From NCBI RefSeq assembly GCF_914767665.1, contig NC_059507.1:20214718-20278717 (forward strand): a stretch of DNA of 64,000 nt. Direction: 5' to 3'. Below, one piece after another: positions 45,863 through 58,439 of the stretch. Below the pieces are notes generated by a model. It saw only the letters and a program-made list of their open reading frames with translations. It made no database searches and was not told the DNA's origin. Positions within the stretch are counted from its first letter, which is position 1; every line of letters begins with the position of its first letter. This DNA comes from Harmonia axyridis. Lineage: Eukaryota; Arthropoda; Insecta; Coleoptera; Coccinellidae. The position numbers and the translations under genes were made by a program.

Positions 45863-47830
45863 TTTTGTATGCCATCCAGATTTTTTGTTCGTGAATTGGA
45901 ATATCGACAATCAATTTATTTCTTTTCAAACTGTACCGATTGTACTCGTTCTTACGTACCCAGTCGGAACCTGCACAAAATAGTATATAACCTCGGGAAG
46001 CTTTTTTTTAGTCAGTGATTTGTAGCACCCTCAATAAAAAAAACGCACCTGAGAAAAATAATACCTTGCTATTTAATCTACTATTAATGCTGAATTTTCA
46101 GTAGTAATACCACAAGTGATTCAATTTTTTCAGAAAGGATTTATTTCACAACGAAAATGTCGCTGTCACAAACAGTCGAATTAGAATTCAAGTTTGATGT
46201 TTTCCACAAATCCGAACTTCCGATTGGTTCATTTGACATGTGCGTGATATAATCATATTGTGATTCATCGACGCAACTTGTAACTTAGATTAGATTACTC
46301 TTTTTTTCGCCCAAATATGAATTGTTGAATGACCAAAATATCACGGCAAATTACTGTTTTTCATAACCATCTCATGTTTCATATATCAACATTCTCCATC
46401 AATATTCCCTTATCTCCGTTATATAATGTGTATTTGAACATGAAAATGCAGAATAGGTAACCGTATAAGCTTCATCTTTAAAAAACCGATGTTGCACGCC
46501 TATGGTGTAACATCTTTCAATGGTCCATGTGGAAATTTCTTCTTTTTCGGTTCGAAAAACATGGGAGGAGATAGTGGATTATAAATAAATACCGGTTGTA
46601 AAAAAGACTGTTTTCAGCGTCCAGACTATTTAAAGATGAGAACAGCAATTTCCCTCAGCACATTTCTCACTTTTATTATCCTATGGATACAAACGTTGCT
46701 ATTTCAACAGTGTTTTAAAATGCTGAAGAAATATTTCAGAACAGCTTGCAAATTAGATCGGAACTGGGCCATTTTTCTTTCATACAGAAGGGGTGCTTGA
46801 AGACGAAAACAGGTTTTATTTCCTGCGAATTCAGGTGTGAATATATATTTTTCTACAACTGCGTCTGAATAACTACTTTCCCGCATTGTTTTTGTCTCGG
46901 AAAGTTCCACTTTACCGCACTTGTATGGGAAAACTACTTTTCTGCGGGAAAGTGCATATTTATTGAATTTGTGAATTGAAATACATTCAACATGAGATGA
47001 ATTAATCTAATCTACTACGAGTATTTGAATATTTCATGCTATGCAATTTCATCCATAATAAAATGATTATCCATAAAATTTTTCGTTAGAAAATTATCGT
47101 ATTATCGAAAAAAACTTCAAGAATCACAAATTACATCCGTTTTTATGTTATGGTCTATGATTTTACATAGCAATCAGTTAATAAATATGTCAAAATATTC
47201 ACCAAAGTTTTCATTTAAATGTTCTTCAATGAAAGCTATTCATAAAAATGAGATAAAAATTTATTTTTCTGATGAGGAGCAAGTATGAATCTATAGCCTG
47301 AAAAATCTAAAGAAAGGAACTGAAGCAATATGCACATTTTTTAACAAGTACAAAGATGAAAAAGCGAAGAGTTGGGCGTACTTTGTCGATCTCAATAAAG
47401 TACCTACTTGAGTCAAATACACCGTGGTCACGCTATTTCATGATTAAATGTTCCTTGAAAATAAGGGAAAACGTTGAGCTATAAGTAAGTTTTTGCAGTT
47501 AACAAAATCCACAAAAAGTGTTGGTTTTCGATCAAAAAAGAGAATATCTTCACTAAAGCAGCCATCGGCAAGTTTATGTCAGTATCAGACGATCTTTACC
47601 TTATGATAAAAGTTGCAACAAGCTAGCTTGCCGCAAAAGCTGAATCACTGAATAACACCATAGATGATTTTGAAGATGAAGAAAACCTGATAATCATAAA
47701 AATTTAGAATTCCAAACACCACTCACATTTGAATACATAAATAACGGGATGTTTTTGAGTACAAAATGAGACAGTCGTAAATAAACATATTTTTTTCATT
47801 AAACTTCAACAGTCGAGGAAAATCTGTCAC
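45863..47830. other. Unannotated AT-rich stretch
   Basis: The 2 kb before the next LINE show no conserved frame. There is a small hairpin at about 46490-46515 (GTTGCACGCC/GGTGTAACA) and nothing else of note. Confidence 0.35.
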
Positions 47831-47839
47831 TCAGCTAGA

Positions 47840-49285
47840 ATGAAAATTCGATACTCGTGGTTCCTTAGGATTGGCCTCGGAATGATTCACAATCTCGTTA
47901 GTACCTACGGCAAAATACAACACTCCACTCTAGATAGAAAAATAACTGAGGTCACTAAAGGTCTTCTTCTGAAAGTTATCGTATTAATTTCGAGTGTATT
48001 TGAATATGTTAATAATGTATTGAATGCACATGAAAATCATGAAATGGCTCTTGGAATGTTTTTGGACCTTTCAAAAGCCTATGATTGTATCAATCATGAA
48101 TTTTTACTGAAAAAATTAGACCGTTACGGAATAAAAGGACTTGAAAATAGGTGGATAGCTTCTTATCTTGATAATCGGTCGCAACAAGTTGTTATCAGGA
48201 AAGATGGCTCTATTGTAAGGTCGAAAGTGAGCCAGGTTTCACTAGGAATTCCTCAGGGCAGTATATTGGGTCCTCTGCTGTTTTGCATTTTCATCAACGA
48301 CCTTTGCAGTGTACTGGATGGTAGTGGACAAAGAATAGTGAATTATGCTGATGACACTAATATATTGATAACTGCAAACAACTTCAATGAGTTGAAAATA
48401 AATGCAACAGATGCTTTGAATAAGGTATTTACCTGGATGCAGCAGAATCAACTTGTAATCAACAAAAATAAAACAAAATATATATTATTCAGTATCAACA
48501 AGAATATGGACCACAGAAAAATCAGTATCAATGATCAGGAAGAAGATATTCAAGATAACACCAAATTTTTGGGTGTGATAGTCGATAGATATTTGAATTG
48601 GGAATCACATATTGATGAACTCAGGAAAAAACTGAATAGCGTGAATTATAGCATAAGAACATCAAAAAAATATTTATCCTTGAAATCGTTGAGAGCTGTT
48701 TATTTTTCTTGTTTTGTTGGAAAACTTAGATTCGGTATATTGTTTTGGGGTGGTGGAAGAAATCATAATGTAGATAGGATATTTGTAGTTCAGAAGCAGG
48801 TTTTGCGTATAATTTACAACATAAATTCAAGGGAATCGTGTAGAGGAATTTTTAGAAATAATTGTTTATTAACAGTATATGCTATTTATATATATGAGTG
48901 TCTAGTTTTTATGTTTAAGTATAAACAAAAATTTTCAACATCTGCATCAGGTCATTCGTACAGTACCCGTAATGTCAATTTGTATTCACTGCCTATACAT
49001 AGGTTAAGTAGATATGAAAAAGGGCCATATTATGCAAGTTTGAAATTTTTCAATAAGCTGCCTGTGCAAATGAGAATTATAGATTGTTTGAAAGTTTTTA
49101 AGAGACAGATATTTAATTTTCTTGTTGGTATTGAACCCTATAATTTAGAGGAATATTTAAACTTCAATTGTTAATTTTTAGGTGCTTATTTAGTTAAGAT
49201 TTTTATGACGTTTTTCAACCCACTGTACAGTTGTTGTAAATGTGGCTGTTTGAAATAAATTACTATTATTATTATTATTATTATA
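47840..49285 (+). mobile_element. 5'-truncated jockey/CR1-like LINE with a long intact RT frame
   Basis: The frame 47840-49174 (444 codons) is unbroken. LINE homology starts at about 47985. RT blocks: FLDLSKAYDCINHEFLLKKL, SLGIPQGSILGPLLFCIFIN, NYADDTNILITA (YADD intact), FLGVIVDRYLNWESHIDELR and VQKQVLRIIY. The C-terminal domain has HSYSTRNVNL and FNKLPVQMR. The (TTA/AAT)n tail is at 49260-49285. Upstream palm sequence and the endonuclease are missing, so it cannot mobilise itself. The first about 48 residues are likely host sequence read in frame. It is the best preserved of the jockey/CR1-like copies here. Confidence 0.88.
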
Positions 49286-50433
49286 ATTGAATTTCACTAC
49301 GACATCAATTTGTCCAATCTAATCTTTCAAGACGATTTTCTATTCATAATTTGAAAATTGTAGCCATCATGCGGAAAAAAAATGTAACACAAAAAATATT
49401 TTGAAAAATATAATTGTAATAAAATATCCATTAATCTCCAAAGGAGCCAACAGAACCGACATAACCATAGCTCCAAGAACAAGGCTAATAAAGACGTCAT
49501 CCATCTCTAAGCTAATTAAAATCTATTTTAACACCACGTTGATCAGAACAGAATCCTCATGCATATTAATGGAAAATTCGAAACATTTTTAGGGCTTTCC
49601 AAAGGGGTAAATTCCATTACGAAAGTTGTTCCCCTTTTCCCTTATAATCTGATTAATTTGGGCTCCATCGTGATCCCTTGAGATTTCTCTCGGCATTTAA
49701 CGGGCAAATAATAATATTATTCCCATACTATCGACGTGGTGTCATTGGCTGCACAAATTTTCAATTAACATACTAATCATCCAGTATTTCTAGCTATATA
49801 ATATTTTTCTATAGGTTATATTCTCTTGTTTGCTAAATGGCGAATGCGCAGGTTCCCAATATTGAATATTGAAATAATTGGGAAAAGCAAAAATGAAAAC
49901 ATGGTATGCGACATAAGAAATTCAAGGCTTCTGAAGTTTTTTCACCAAACTTAACAGAAATGTTTAACTAGTCATCAAAAATAATTGATCAAAATTTCAA
50001 ACGATTTAATAAAAATTAAGATATTTTTTTTCTCCTGTATCCTAGGATTCCTAGGTAATCTGTTATTCATGTTTGAGAGCGCTAGTGCTTGTAGAGGATG
50101 GACTAATTGCTTAAGTCTTCTACCCATCATGTCATTCATGTCCCACACATGTCACATGTTCGATACCTATGTGAAACTTGGGTGATCTAGGTGGACATGG
50201 CGAGATATTAACCTCAGCATCTTCGAAGCGCTTCATAAAAATGGGAAATCCCAATAATGCGACCTCTGTTAAATTTACTCAGTTGTCGATAATTTACACG
50301 TTGTCGTCTTCTAGGCATAATTGCAGCCTCAAAACGCAAAGAAGAATAAAAAAGCAAAAAAACTGGAACCAACCATAATACTAAAACGATTTAATCTTCA
50401 AAGAAATATAATAATAATAATATAGTTTATTCA
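49286..50433. other. Unannotated AT-rich stretch
   Basis: No conserved frame or repeat pair. An ATAATAATAATATAG tract at 50405-50425 directly abuts the next TIR element and may be a retroposon tail. Confidence 0.35.
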
Positions 50434-52386
50434 GATATACAGGGTGAGTCTTTGACTTGTACATATATTTTAACCGAAGGTTCTTGAGGTCAAAAGAAAC
50501 ACTTTTTTCATTTACCATTTTTGCCGATTCGGCCCTGTTAAAAAGATATAGCCATTTTGAATTTTCAAAATGAGCTAATTCACCCCTGAAAACCGGAACA
50601 CTGAAGTTTTCTCAAGCATAGGATATACCTCTTGAACCTTGGAAATAAGCTACTAAATTAGAAAAACCATCATAAACTCACGTTTAACATTCCATTTGTT
50701 GAACAAAGTAGTGTTTATAATCAAATAAATGAGTTATTCCAATTTCGTTGACGCTAAAGATTAAATATTCTTCTCTTGATTTCTATTTCATTTTCGATAA
50801 TTATAACGAATTGAGCTCGCTACCACCCATATTAGCTCTGATACTCATATCCGTTCATTCATTATATTTCATTTATATGATATCGTTGTTTATTTTTCGT
50901 GCAAGAATTAACCTTAAAATCTCAAATAAATAATATTCATCTATGAAAGATCTAACACAGACTATAGTAATCTGTGGTTTTAAGTTTGAATTTCAAATTT
51001 CGAGTGATGCCAAATATAAACACAGCAGTTCGGTTCGAATAATCTATGTTCTAACCTAAAATTTTCATTTACAGTTTACACTGTTATTGTTATAAGATAT
51101 TTGTTATGAAATGAAGCATTTGATTTGTTCCAACTATCTCATAAAAATATTGAGATGCATCAATATTTTTGAAACCATCAGTATGAAAATATGGAAATAT
51201 GTAAAATATTCTGGCTCTGTAATCAATGGAAAATGTTAGACTCCACTTGTAATCAAATTTGTTGTTAATGTGTTCCTACATTATAGCCAACTTTACTACT
51301 TAATTCATCTTGATTTTGGCATTGAAAATAAATGAGAAGTATTCAATGTAAATATCCACAATAGAATATTTGGTTTCTTTCAACTCACCTAATTTGTTTT
51401 CACATTAAAACAATTATGGCCCTCTTGGAAGTATGTCAATCATAAGCTCTTAGGATGAATTTATGGAATAGCAAAAGAATAAAAGTATTCAATCTCAATC
51501 ACATGAAAATTTGTCTAGTATGTACATAGTCCTAGTGGTATGTTTCGATGTGAGTTTGAATGAGCCGAAGAAGAATACAGTATTGTTCGATAGCAGCAGT
51601 CTTTAGTGGGATATTGATTGTTGTCATTATAATGGGACTATTTTGTGAAAACTTTCTTAAACATGGGTTTTATGAATAATCTGGACTTTTCAAAAAGAAT
51701 GTTGATTTTAGTGAAGTATCTTCTTATTATCAGAGCTGTGCCAAAGCTCAGTGGTTTTTAATCAAATCGAGGAGTTGAGGTGAGCTTATTCAAATAACTT
51801 CATTTTCAAACTAAGTTGGCTAGTACTTCAATTCTTAAATCTGAGACATGACTTCATAGTAAATATTCATTTATGTGGTTTTTTTTCCACAATAGAACAG
51901 AGTTGCATTCAACCAAATTACCCAATTTTTTGAATTTTACAGATAATTTTTTTTTTTTAAGATCAAGTTATTCGAAAACGGCGCTTTGTACGAGAAAATA
52001 TGAAGAATACTTTTATTTTTCAAATTAGCCAAATATTCTTCAATGAACGTTCAAATTACTATTAAGAGTTGGTTTCTTCGAATTTCTGGTATTTTTATGG
52101 TATGTTATGTTCATAACAAAGAAACAGAAGAATGTGTATGGAATCTGGTGTTCGGAGAAGATGTATCACATCAAAAAAAAGCTATATTTCAAAAATCATT
52201 TCCTTCGATACAACCATTTACGAGATATAGTCGAAAATCAAATTTTTTTTAACGATTTTCAACAGCTTGTATCTTTTTAACCGGGCCGAATCGGAAAAAA
52301 TGGTAAAGGAAACAAGTGTTTCTTTTGACCTCAGGAATCTTGGGTTAAAATATATGTACAAGTCAAAGACTCACCCTGTATATACC
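50434..52386. mobile_element. 1.95-kb TIR element with ATACAGGGTGAGTC ends
   Basis: The first about 140 bases (ATACAGGGTGAGTCTTTGAC onwards, through TTCTTTTGACCTCA-type, CATTTACCATTTTTGCCGATTC-type and GGCCCTGTTAAAAAGATAT-type blocks) are present inverted at 52245-52386. The 1.65-kb interior is AT-rich and not palindromic and contains no recognisable transposase. It is longer than a MITE, so it may be a decayed former autonomous copy. Confidence 0.8.
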
Positions 52387-52663
52387 AGATAATTTCGATT
52401 GTAACAATAAGTAAAACGTCAGATTTTTCACTTCTACTTTATTATTGGGAATCAATTACATCCTTTAACAAGTTGACCATTCTGACAAGTTTGGTCAAAA
52501 AATTCTTGTTGTATGTACTTTTATATTAGTAACATAGTATATTTTAATAATTAAATCTAATGAAATTAATATGCCAATTGATATACATCTAGATTTCGCG
52601 AATGTCTAGCATTAATGATAAAAACTTTATTTTACATAAAGGAAATAATGAAGGGAATTGAAA

Positions 52664-52876
52664 TCAAAGAAAAAGTATTAGGACAAACCGCTCAAGGAGA
52701 AGCGCTAACCGTAGACAAGTGTTTCGGGCTTTCGGCCCCATGGTGAAAAAGTATTGGGATGAGCAACACTTGGTGGGAAACAACAAACAAACGGAGTCTG
52801 CTGAGGGCCGACAGTCCAAAATACGTTACTACAGTTAGTGCCCTTGAGGGATGTGTTCTTATACTTTTTCTTTCTT
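52664..52876. mobile_element. Small MITE (213 bp)
   Basis: TCAAAGAAAAAGTATTAGGA and CGCTCAAGG at 52664-52700 pair with CCTTGAGGG and TTCTTATACTTTTTCTTTCT at 52842-52876. The centre is GC-richer, with a CGGGCTTTCGGCCC hairpin at about 52727-52741. Confidence 0.65.
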
Positions 52877-54379
52877 CATTTTATGATGTTTAATTTATCA
52901 TGAAATATGACATTTCTGCGCACTCGTTTGAGTGTTAAAACCGGCTGAAAAATTCTATGTCAAAATCATTTCTGACTGTTCGGCCGACATGTGCACAATA
53001 ACTTTCGAACGGATGACATAATCCGTTCGATTGTTCTGAAATAATATCCATATGAAATTTTGTTTTCTCAATGTTTGAATGAAAATCCCTTCTATCAAAC
53101 GGAAATTCAGAAGCAAGATGGTGAAAAGAATAATCAAGCAAAATTTCGTTAGAATCACATAATCTGAAAAAAGACCATTTTTCTCTCTGAAATTTCGATA
53201 TCTCAGGAAATATTCGTGAGATTTGATTGAATTCTTTCATTTATGAGTAGTATAGCTTTATCAGTAAAATTAATTATTCCATGAATATGAGAGGGGCAGA
53301 ATTTTCGTGGCAAGAAAAAAAATAATTTATAAAAAAAAATCTATAGGATTTACTCCAAAATAGACAAATTTGAATGCAGTGTATGCTTTTTTCGTGATTT
53401 GGTACCGATATATGGCAATTGCATATATTAAAAAGAAAAAATCGAACCCCTCATTATCTCATTAAGAATCCACCAGAGATTAATCAACGACATTCTCATA
53501 TCCTAAATAAAGAAACACCCATAAAACATTCATACGATAATAACCAAGCCACAAACAAACCTCTCTGAATTAAAAATGGCATGTGGATGACGTAACCGAT
53601 ATTCTATGACTCAGAATCCATATCGCAATCCGTTTATACCTGTGACACAGAATACAAATGACAAATTTTTCCCGCCAAGGGCCATAATTACGACCCGACC
53701 CTGTCATAGAGAATTATCAGCTTTCAGAGCGTAGTAAAGTGGCAGTCTCGGTCTTGGCATAAGTTCTAGGGACGCAAATCTCGTAACGGAGGCCATAAGA
53801 TAGCATAATGACAGGCTTCTTCCTTCCGCCCTCTGCAGGCCGTCGGCGATAACAATCAGTAATCAGCCGACCCTGCCGCTTGCTGACGTGTAATTTGTTG
53901 ATAATGGCGAATTACTAATAAGCTGCCGCATTTTCGGATTGAGTGTTTTCTTCTTCTTCGCGGGCTTGGCCTCGTCAGTGCTGCTTGTTATATTCCGTTC
54001 CACGGATGGATTGGGATTTTGGGATTAACGGTTTGATGGGGTATTTAATTTTGGGGGAACAGGTTTTATTTTTAGGATGGTTTGTTTCCAGGGGATCACA
54101 TGTGGATTATCCCGGCTCTCATATGGCCAGTTCCGTCTCCTTCATGAGTATAACTCAATTTTTGAGGCAGAATACAGGCCTTAACAATGTTTGGTTATTA
54201 TTCGGGATTATAGAGCTTTTTTCGTGCGTTCGTGCTTAGTGTTCGTCGATTACCTAAAAATTACGAGGTGGATTTCATTCTATATATGGCCAATTTTCAC
54301 AAAATATAAAATCTTGACATATAATATAATATAAATAATAATAATAATAATAAATAATAATAAATAATATAATATAAAT
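52877..54379. other. Non-coding stretch with a GC-balanced block
   Basis: 53560-53940 is non-repetitive and clearly less AT-rich than both sides. It contains no believable frame and could be cis-regulatory DNA. 54315-54380 is an (AATA/TAA)n tract. Nothing else was recognised. Confidence 0.35.
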
Positions 54380-54720
54380 AAATGATAAATGCTGAAAATA
54401 ATAGAGTATATGAGAAGAGATCCGAAGGTCATTCATATAATATAAGATCCAAAGAAGACCTTAATAGAAAGGGAACTCGGTTAGAAATTACTAACAAAAA
54501 ATTGACTGGACTGCGACACTACAACAGTTTTCCTTTAGCATGGAGGGAGCTGAAGGTAAAGTGCCTGAAACAGAAAAAAATTATAGCAAGAGATTATTCT
54601 ATAGATACAACCTGATGGAGTTCAAAATTTACATCACAATTTGAGTATTGTTTACTAATCAGTATATTTCTGTAACCTGACATAATTACCATATAATTGT
54701 AATAAATCCATCCATCTATT
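54380..54720 (+). pseudogene. 3' end of a CR1/jockey-like LINE
   Basis: The frame to 54615 contains EGHSYNIRSKEDLNRKGTR and LRHYNSFPLAWRELK, the C-terminal HSYNTR...YNSLP motif of these LINEs. It is followed by an ATCCATCC-type tail near 54705-54725. All catalytic parts are missing. Confidence 0.65.
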
Positions 54721-54829
54721 TATCCATCGAAAGCATCGAAGAGGGAGTTCAGTACTACGACTCTTCTGCTGAATATAACTGATACTATTTGACAATCCTT
54801 AGATAGAGGTGATGCTGTCATCATCTTAC

Positions 54830-54965
54830 ATCATTAGATTTTGGAAAAGCGTTCGATACCTTGGGTCATAAACTGTACTAAGTTGAGCTAATTCGGTTTT
54901 GACGGAACTACCCTGACGATTTTTGAGTCCTTCCTTTCTGGTAGATATCACTGTTGGAGGACACT
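54830..54965 (+). pseudogene. LINE reverse transcriptase fragment
   Basis: The plus strand gives LDFGKAFDTLGHKL, then in a shifted frame FDGTTLTIFESFLSGRYH. This is the RT palm DFSKAFDTVDH...G...SYL--R region. Only about 45 residues remain, with stops. Confidence 0.65.
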
Positions 54966-55351
54966 TCTTCAGATAATTATTCGATAAATTCAGGATTAAT
55001 GCATTTAGATTCGTTTCTATCAATTTATTTGCGATGTCACTTAGGATCGTGTCTCATTTCATGACTCTCTCGTTTTTCGTGCTGTTAATCAGTTAAACGA
55101 AGATTTGTCAGCTATAATATGCTATTGTCAGTCAAAAAATGTGAAAAGTAAATATAAAAAAATGTTTTCATTTACCTTTCTTACCCAGGGAGCTTTCTGT
55201 TGAGATACATAGGGGTGGTGAGCCAATTCCATCCTATACCTACCGCATGAACCTTGTCATCATTAAGGAAACATGTCTTAATATCATTTTTTATTGTCAG
55301 TTGATCTTAAAAATTTTTTTCCTTGCACCGCGTCATTTGTATCGGCAGAGA

Positions 55352-57256
55352 CATTTTTTCGGACTTCTTCTCACGTAAATATCTTTTTTCGGCAACCGTC
55401 CGGGAAGTGAGCACTTCCCGGTTGCTTTTTCTCTTTGAAAGTAGCATTTCCCGGCCTAGTCCGGAAAGTACGTACTTCCCGGACTAGGCCGGAAAAGAAT
55501 CACGTCGTTCGTGTCATTGTGAATATGAAAATCTTGGTAGGTATATTTTTAATAAATGCAGTTGATCATTACTATAGCAACCGAGATAACGGCTGACAGT
55601 TCAAATGAAATTAGTTGTCAAAAAACATGTTTTTTGATCGCAATCGCAATAAAATATGGAAAGTATGCGGCGTTAGTGTTATTCTACACGGTTGCCGAAA
55701 AAACATTGTACGCAACACGCCTGAAAATGGTTTTTTTCGGCAACCGTCCGGGAAGTGCTCACTTCCCGGACGCTTTTTCTCTGAGAAAGTAGCATTTCCC
55801 GGCCTAGTCCGGAAAGTACGTACTTCCCGGACTAGGCCGGAAAAGAATCATAGAATCCATAGCAACCGAGATAACGGCTGACAGTTCATATGAAATTAGT
55901 TGTCAAAAATTTGCATGTTTTTTTATCGCAATCGCAATAAAATATGGAAAGCACCAGCGATAGTGTTATTTTACATGGTTGCCGAAAAAATATTGTACGC
56001 AACACGCCCGAAAATGGTTTTTTTCGGCAACCGTCCGGGAAGTGCTCACTTCCCGGTTGCTTTTTCTCTTTGAAAGTAGCATTTCCCGGCCTAGTCCGGA
56101 AAGTACGTACTTCCCGGACTAGGCCGGAAAAGAATCACGTCGTTCGTGTCATTGTGAATATGAAAATCTTGGTAGGTATATTTTTAATAAATGCAGTTGA
56201 TCATTACTATAGCAACCGAGATAACGGCTGACAGTTCAAATGAAATTAGTTGTCAAAAAACATGTTTTTTGATCGCAATCGCAATAAAATATGGAAAGCA
56301 TGCAGCGTTAGTGTTATTCTACACGGTTGCCGAAAAAACATTGTACGCAACACGCCTGAAAATGTTTTTTTTGGACTCACAGACTTCCAGGACTCGCTTA
56401 CGCTCGTCCTGGAATTTTGTCTATTCGTCCAAAAAAACCCTATTTTCCGGACTTGTTACGTAAATTACTATTTCGGCAACCGTCCGGGAAGTGCTCACTT
56501 TCCGGACGCTTTTTCTCTGAGAAAGTAGCATTTCCCGGCCTAGTCCGGAAAGTACGTACTTCCCGGACTAGGAGGAAAAGAATCATAGAATCCATAGCAA
56601 CCGAGATAACGGCTGACAGTTCATATGAAATTAGTTGTCAAAAATTTGCATGTTTTTTGATCGCAATCTCAATAAAATATGGAAAGCAGCAGCGATAGTG
56701 TTATTCTACATGGTTGCCGAAAAAATATTGTACGCAAAACGCCCGAAAATGTTTTTTTTGGACTCACAGACTTCCAGGACTCGCTTACGCTCGTTCTGGA
56801 ATTTTGTCTATTCGTCCAAAAAAACCCTATTTTCCGGACTTGTTACGTAAATTACTATTTTCGGCAACCGTCCGGGAAGTGAGCACTTCCCACTTTTTTC
56901 TCTGAGAAAGTAGCATTTCCTGGCCTAGTCCGGAAAGTACGTACTTCCCGGACTAGGCCGGAAAAGAATCACGTCGTTCCTGTCATTGTGAATATGAAAA
57001 TCTTGGTAGGGATATTTTTAATAAATGCAGTTGATCATTACCATAGCAACCGAGATAACGGCTGACAGTTCATATGAAATTAGTTGTCAAAAATTCGCAT
57101 GTTTTTTGATCGCAATCGCAATAAAATATGAAAAGCAGCAGCGATAGTGTTATTCTACACGGTTGCCGAAAAAATATTGTACGCAACACGCTCGAAAATG
57201 GTTTTTTTGGACTCACAGACTGCCAGGACTCCGGACTTGTTACGTAAATTACTATT
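55352..57256. repeat. Tandem array of hairpin-forming repeat units
   Basis: Five units begin with CGGCAACCGTCCGGGAAGTG at about 55389, 55738, 56026, 56474 and 56863. Spacings vary (about 349, 288, 448 and 389) because units gain or lose modules. Each unit has a GC-rich stem (CCGGGAAGTG-CACTTCCCGG type; stem shortened in unit 5), a 42-bp palindrome centred on AAGTACGTACTT (55451-55492, 55799-55840, 56086-56127, about 56535-56574, 56920-56961), and an AT-rich body with AACCGAGATAACGGCTGACA. Where CGGTTGCCGAAAAAA is followed directly by the next unit it forms a stem with TTTTTTCGGCAACCG. A module beginning CGTCGTTC is present in units 1, 3 and 5 but absent in 2 and 4. A GGACTCACAGACTTCCAGGA module ends units 3 and 4 and is shortened in the last. 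Small open frames across units are by-products. Confidence 0.9.
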
Positions 57257-58087
57257 GTGAGTCACTGTTATTGTCCGAATTGAACTATGAATTGACAAAT
57301 TTTTATCCTTGTCTTGATTTTGTGGAGAGGTATTTATTGTAGAAGGTACCGGGTTTTTCACCATAATTTGACCCTCCCTTTAACTTTGGTACTAAAGGAG
57401 GTACAAAAAAATGTTTTCTACGAAAGTTTCACAGAATCGACTAGTATTTTTTGAAATGATTTCAAAAAAGGAAATATATACAGGGTGGGCAACATATTGA
57501 TTGCAACTTCATTTTTTCAAATAGAACACCCTGTACATTTTTCTATATTTGACTAGCTCTTTTTCCCCAGACTTCGAATATATAACATATGTTTGGCTTA
57601 TTTCTCTTATTCTGAGTACCATAGAGTTTCAAATTTTAAGAACCACCTGGTAAGCTAAGTAATCAGTTTTTATGTGGAAGGCTGCGATAATCCAAAATAC
57701 CCATTTTTGAGTTGGCATATATGACATACATTAGTCATTGAATGAAACTATTCATCGAATATGCACTACACAGAAGTGGAAAAATTTTCACTTTATGTGA
57801 AGAACAATAAAAATAAAAAAGCTACATGGAGAGAATATATAGAGTTGCATCCAAATCATCCAATTCCAATTACCGTGAATTCCTAATTCAGATGACGATA
57901 ACGGGATAGAGAATTTTCCATTCTTCCTCACTTGAGGAAAAAGTTGATTTTTAAGTAGTTTTTATGAAGTTGCCATTAGATATGGACAAAGATCCATGTT
58001 GCCTAGATTCAGTTCAGCCATATTCTAGAATAGGTGCTTTAACTTATGGATATAATGAAAGAACATAATTTTTATTTAATTTCATGT
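57257..58087. other. Unannotated AT-rich stretch
   Basis: A short inverted pair, TACAGGGTG...CACCCTGTA (57478-57536), resembles the ends of the large palindromes and may be a minimal relic. Nothing else was seen. Confidence 0.4.
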
Positions 58088-58348
58088 GATAGATAAGGAG
58101 TAGATAATAATAGTGCCTTTATTTGCAAGAAAAAAAAAATAATATAAATTTTAGCTTAATCTGATCCACTCAACTCTCAAATAATGAAATCAAGGGAAAT
58201 TTCAAGAAGAAACAGAAACAAGAAACAACAACAATGAAGCAACAATAATAACAATAGGGAACTTATCAAAACAATTCCTGAATTGAAGAAATTTTATGTT
58301 TTTTCCTTGCAAGTAAAGGCACTATTATTATCCACACCTTATCTTTCA
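58088..58348. mobile_element. MITE (261 bp)
   Basis: GATAAGGAGTAGATAATAAT and AGTGCCTTTATTTGCAAG at 58092-58128 pair with CTTGCAAGTAAAGGCACT and ATTATTATCCACACCTTATC at 58306-58345. The interior is A-rich and non-coding. Confidence 0.75.
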
Positions 58349-58439
58349 ATTCTAGTGTTCTTGATTAATAACAACCTCTGGGATGACTTGAAAAATGTTA
58401 AATTCCCACTCTCACTTCTTACTAATTCAAGGCATTGTC

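Noticed and set aside
47840..47984. First 48 codons of the 444-codon RT frame as part of the LINE protein
   Set aside because: They show no RT similarity. The LINE seems 5'-truncated at about 47985 and the frame is open upstream by chance.
53943..54239. 98-codon frame
   Set aside because: No recognisable domain, no splice context, weak start. Likely chance in a locally less AT-rich stretch.
55556..56905. Repeated 60-95-codon frames in the hairpin array
   Set aside because: They are the same repeat read in different frames, change frame between units and match no protein. They are by-products of repetition.
55352..57256. CRISPR-like interpretation of the repeat array
   Set aside because: Insect DNA, units hundreds of bases long and no short regular spacers or cas genes.
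55352..57256. Hammerhead ribozyme in the repeat unit (CTGACAG...GAAATTA region)
   Set aside because: The required CTGANGA core is absent; GGCTGACAG...GAAATTA does not give the catalytic three-way junction.
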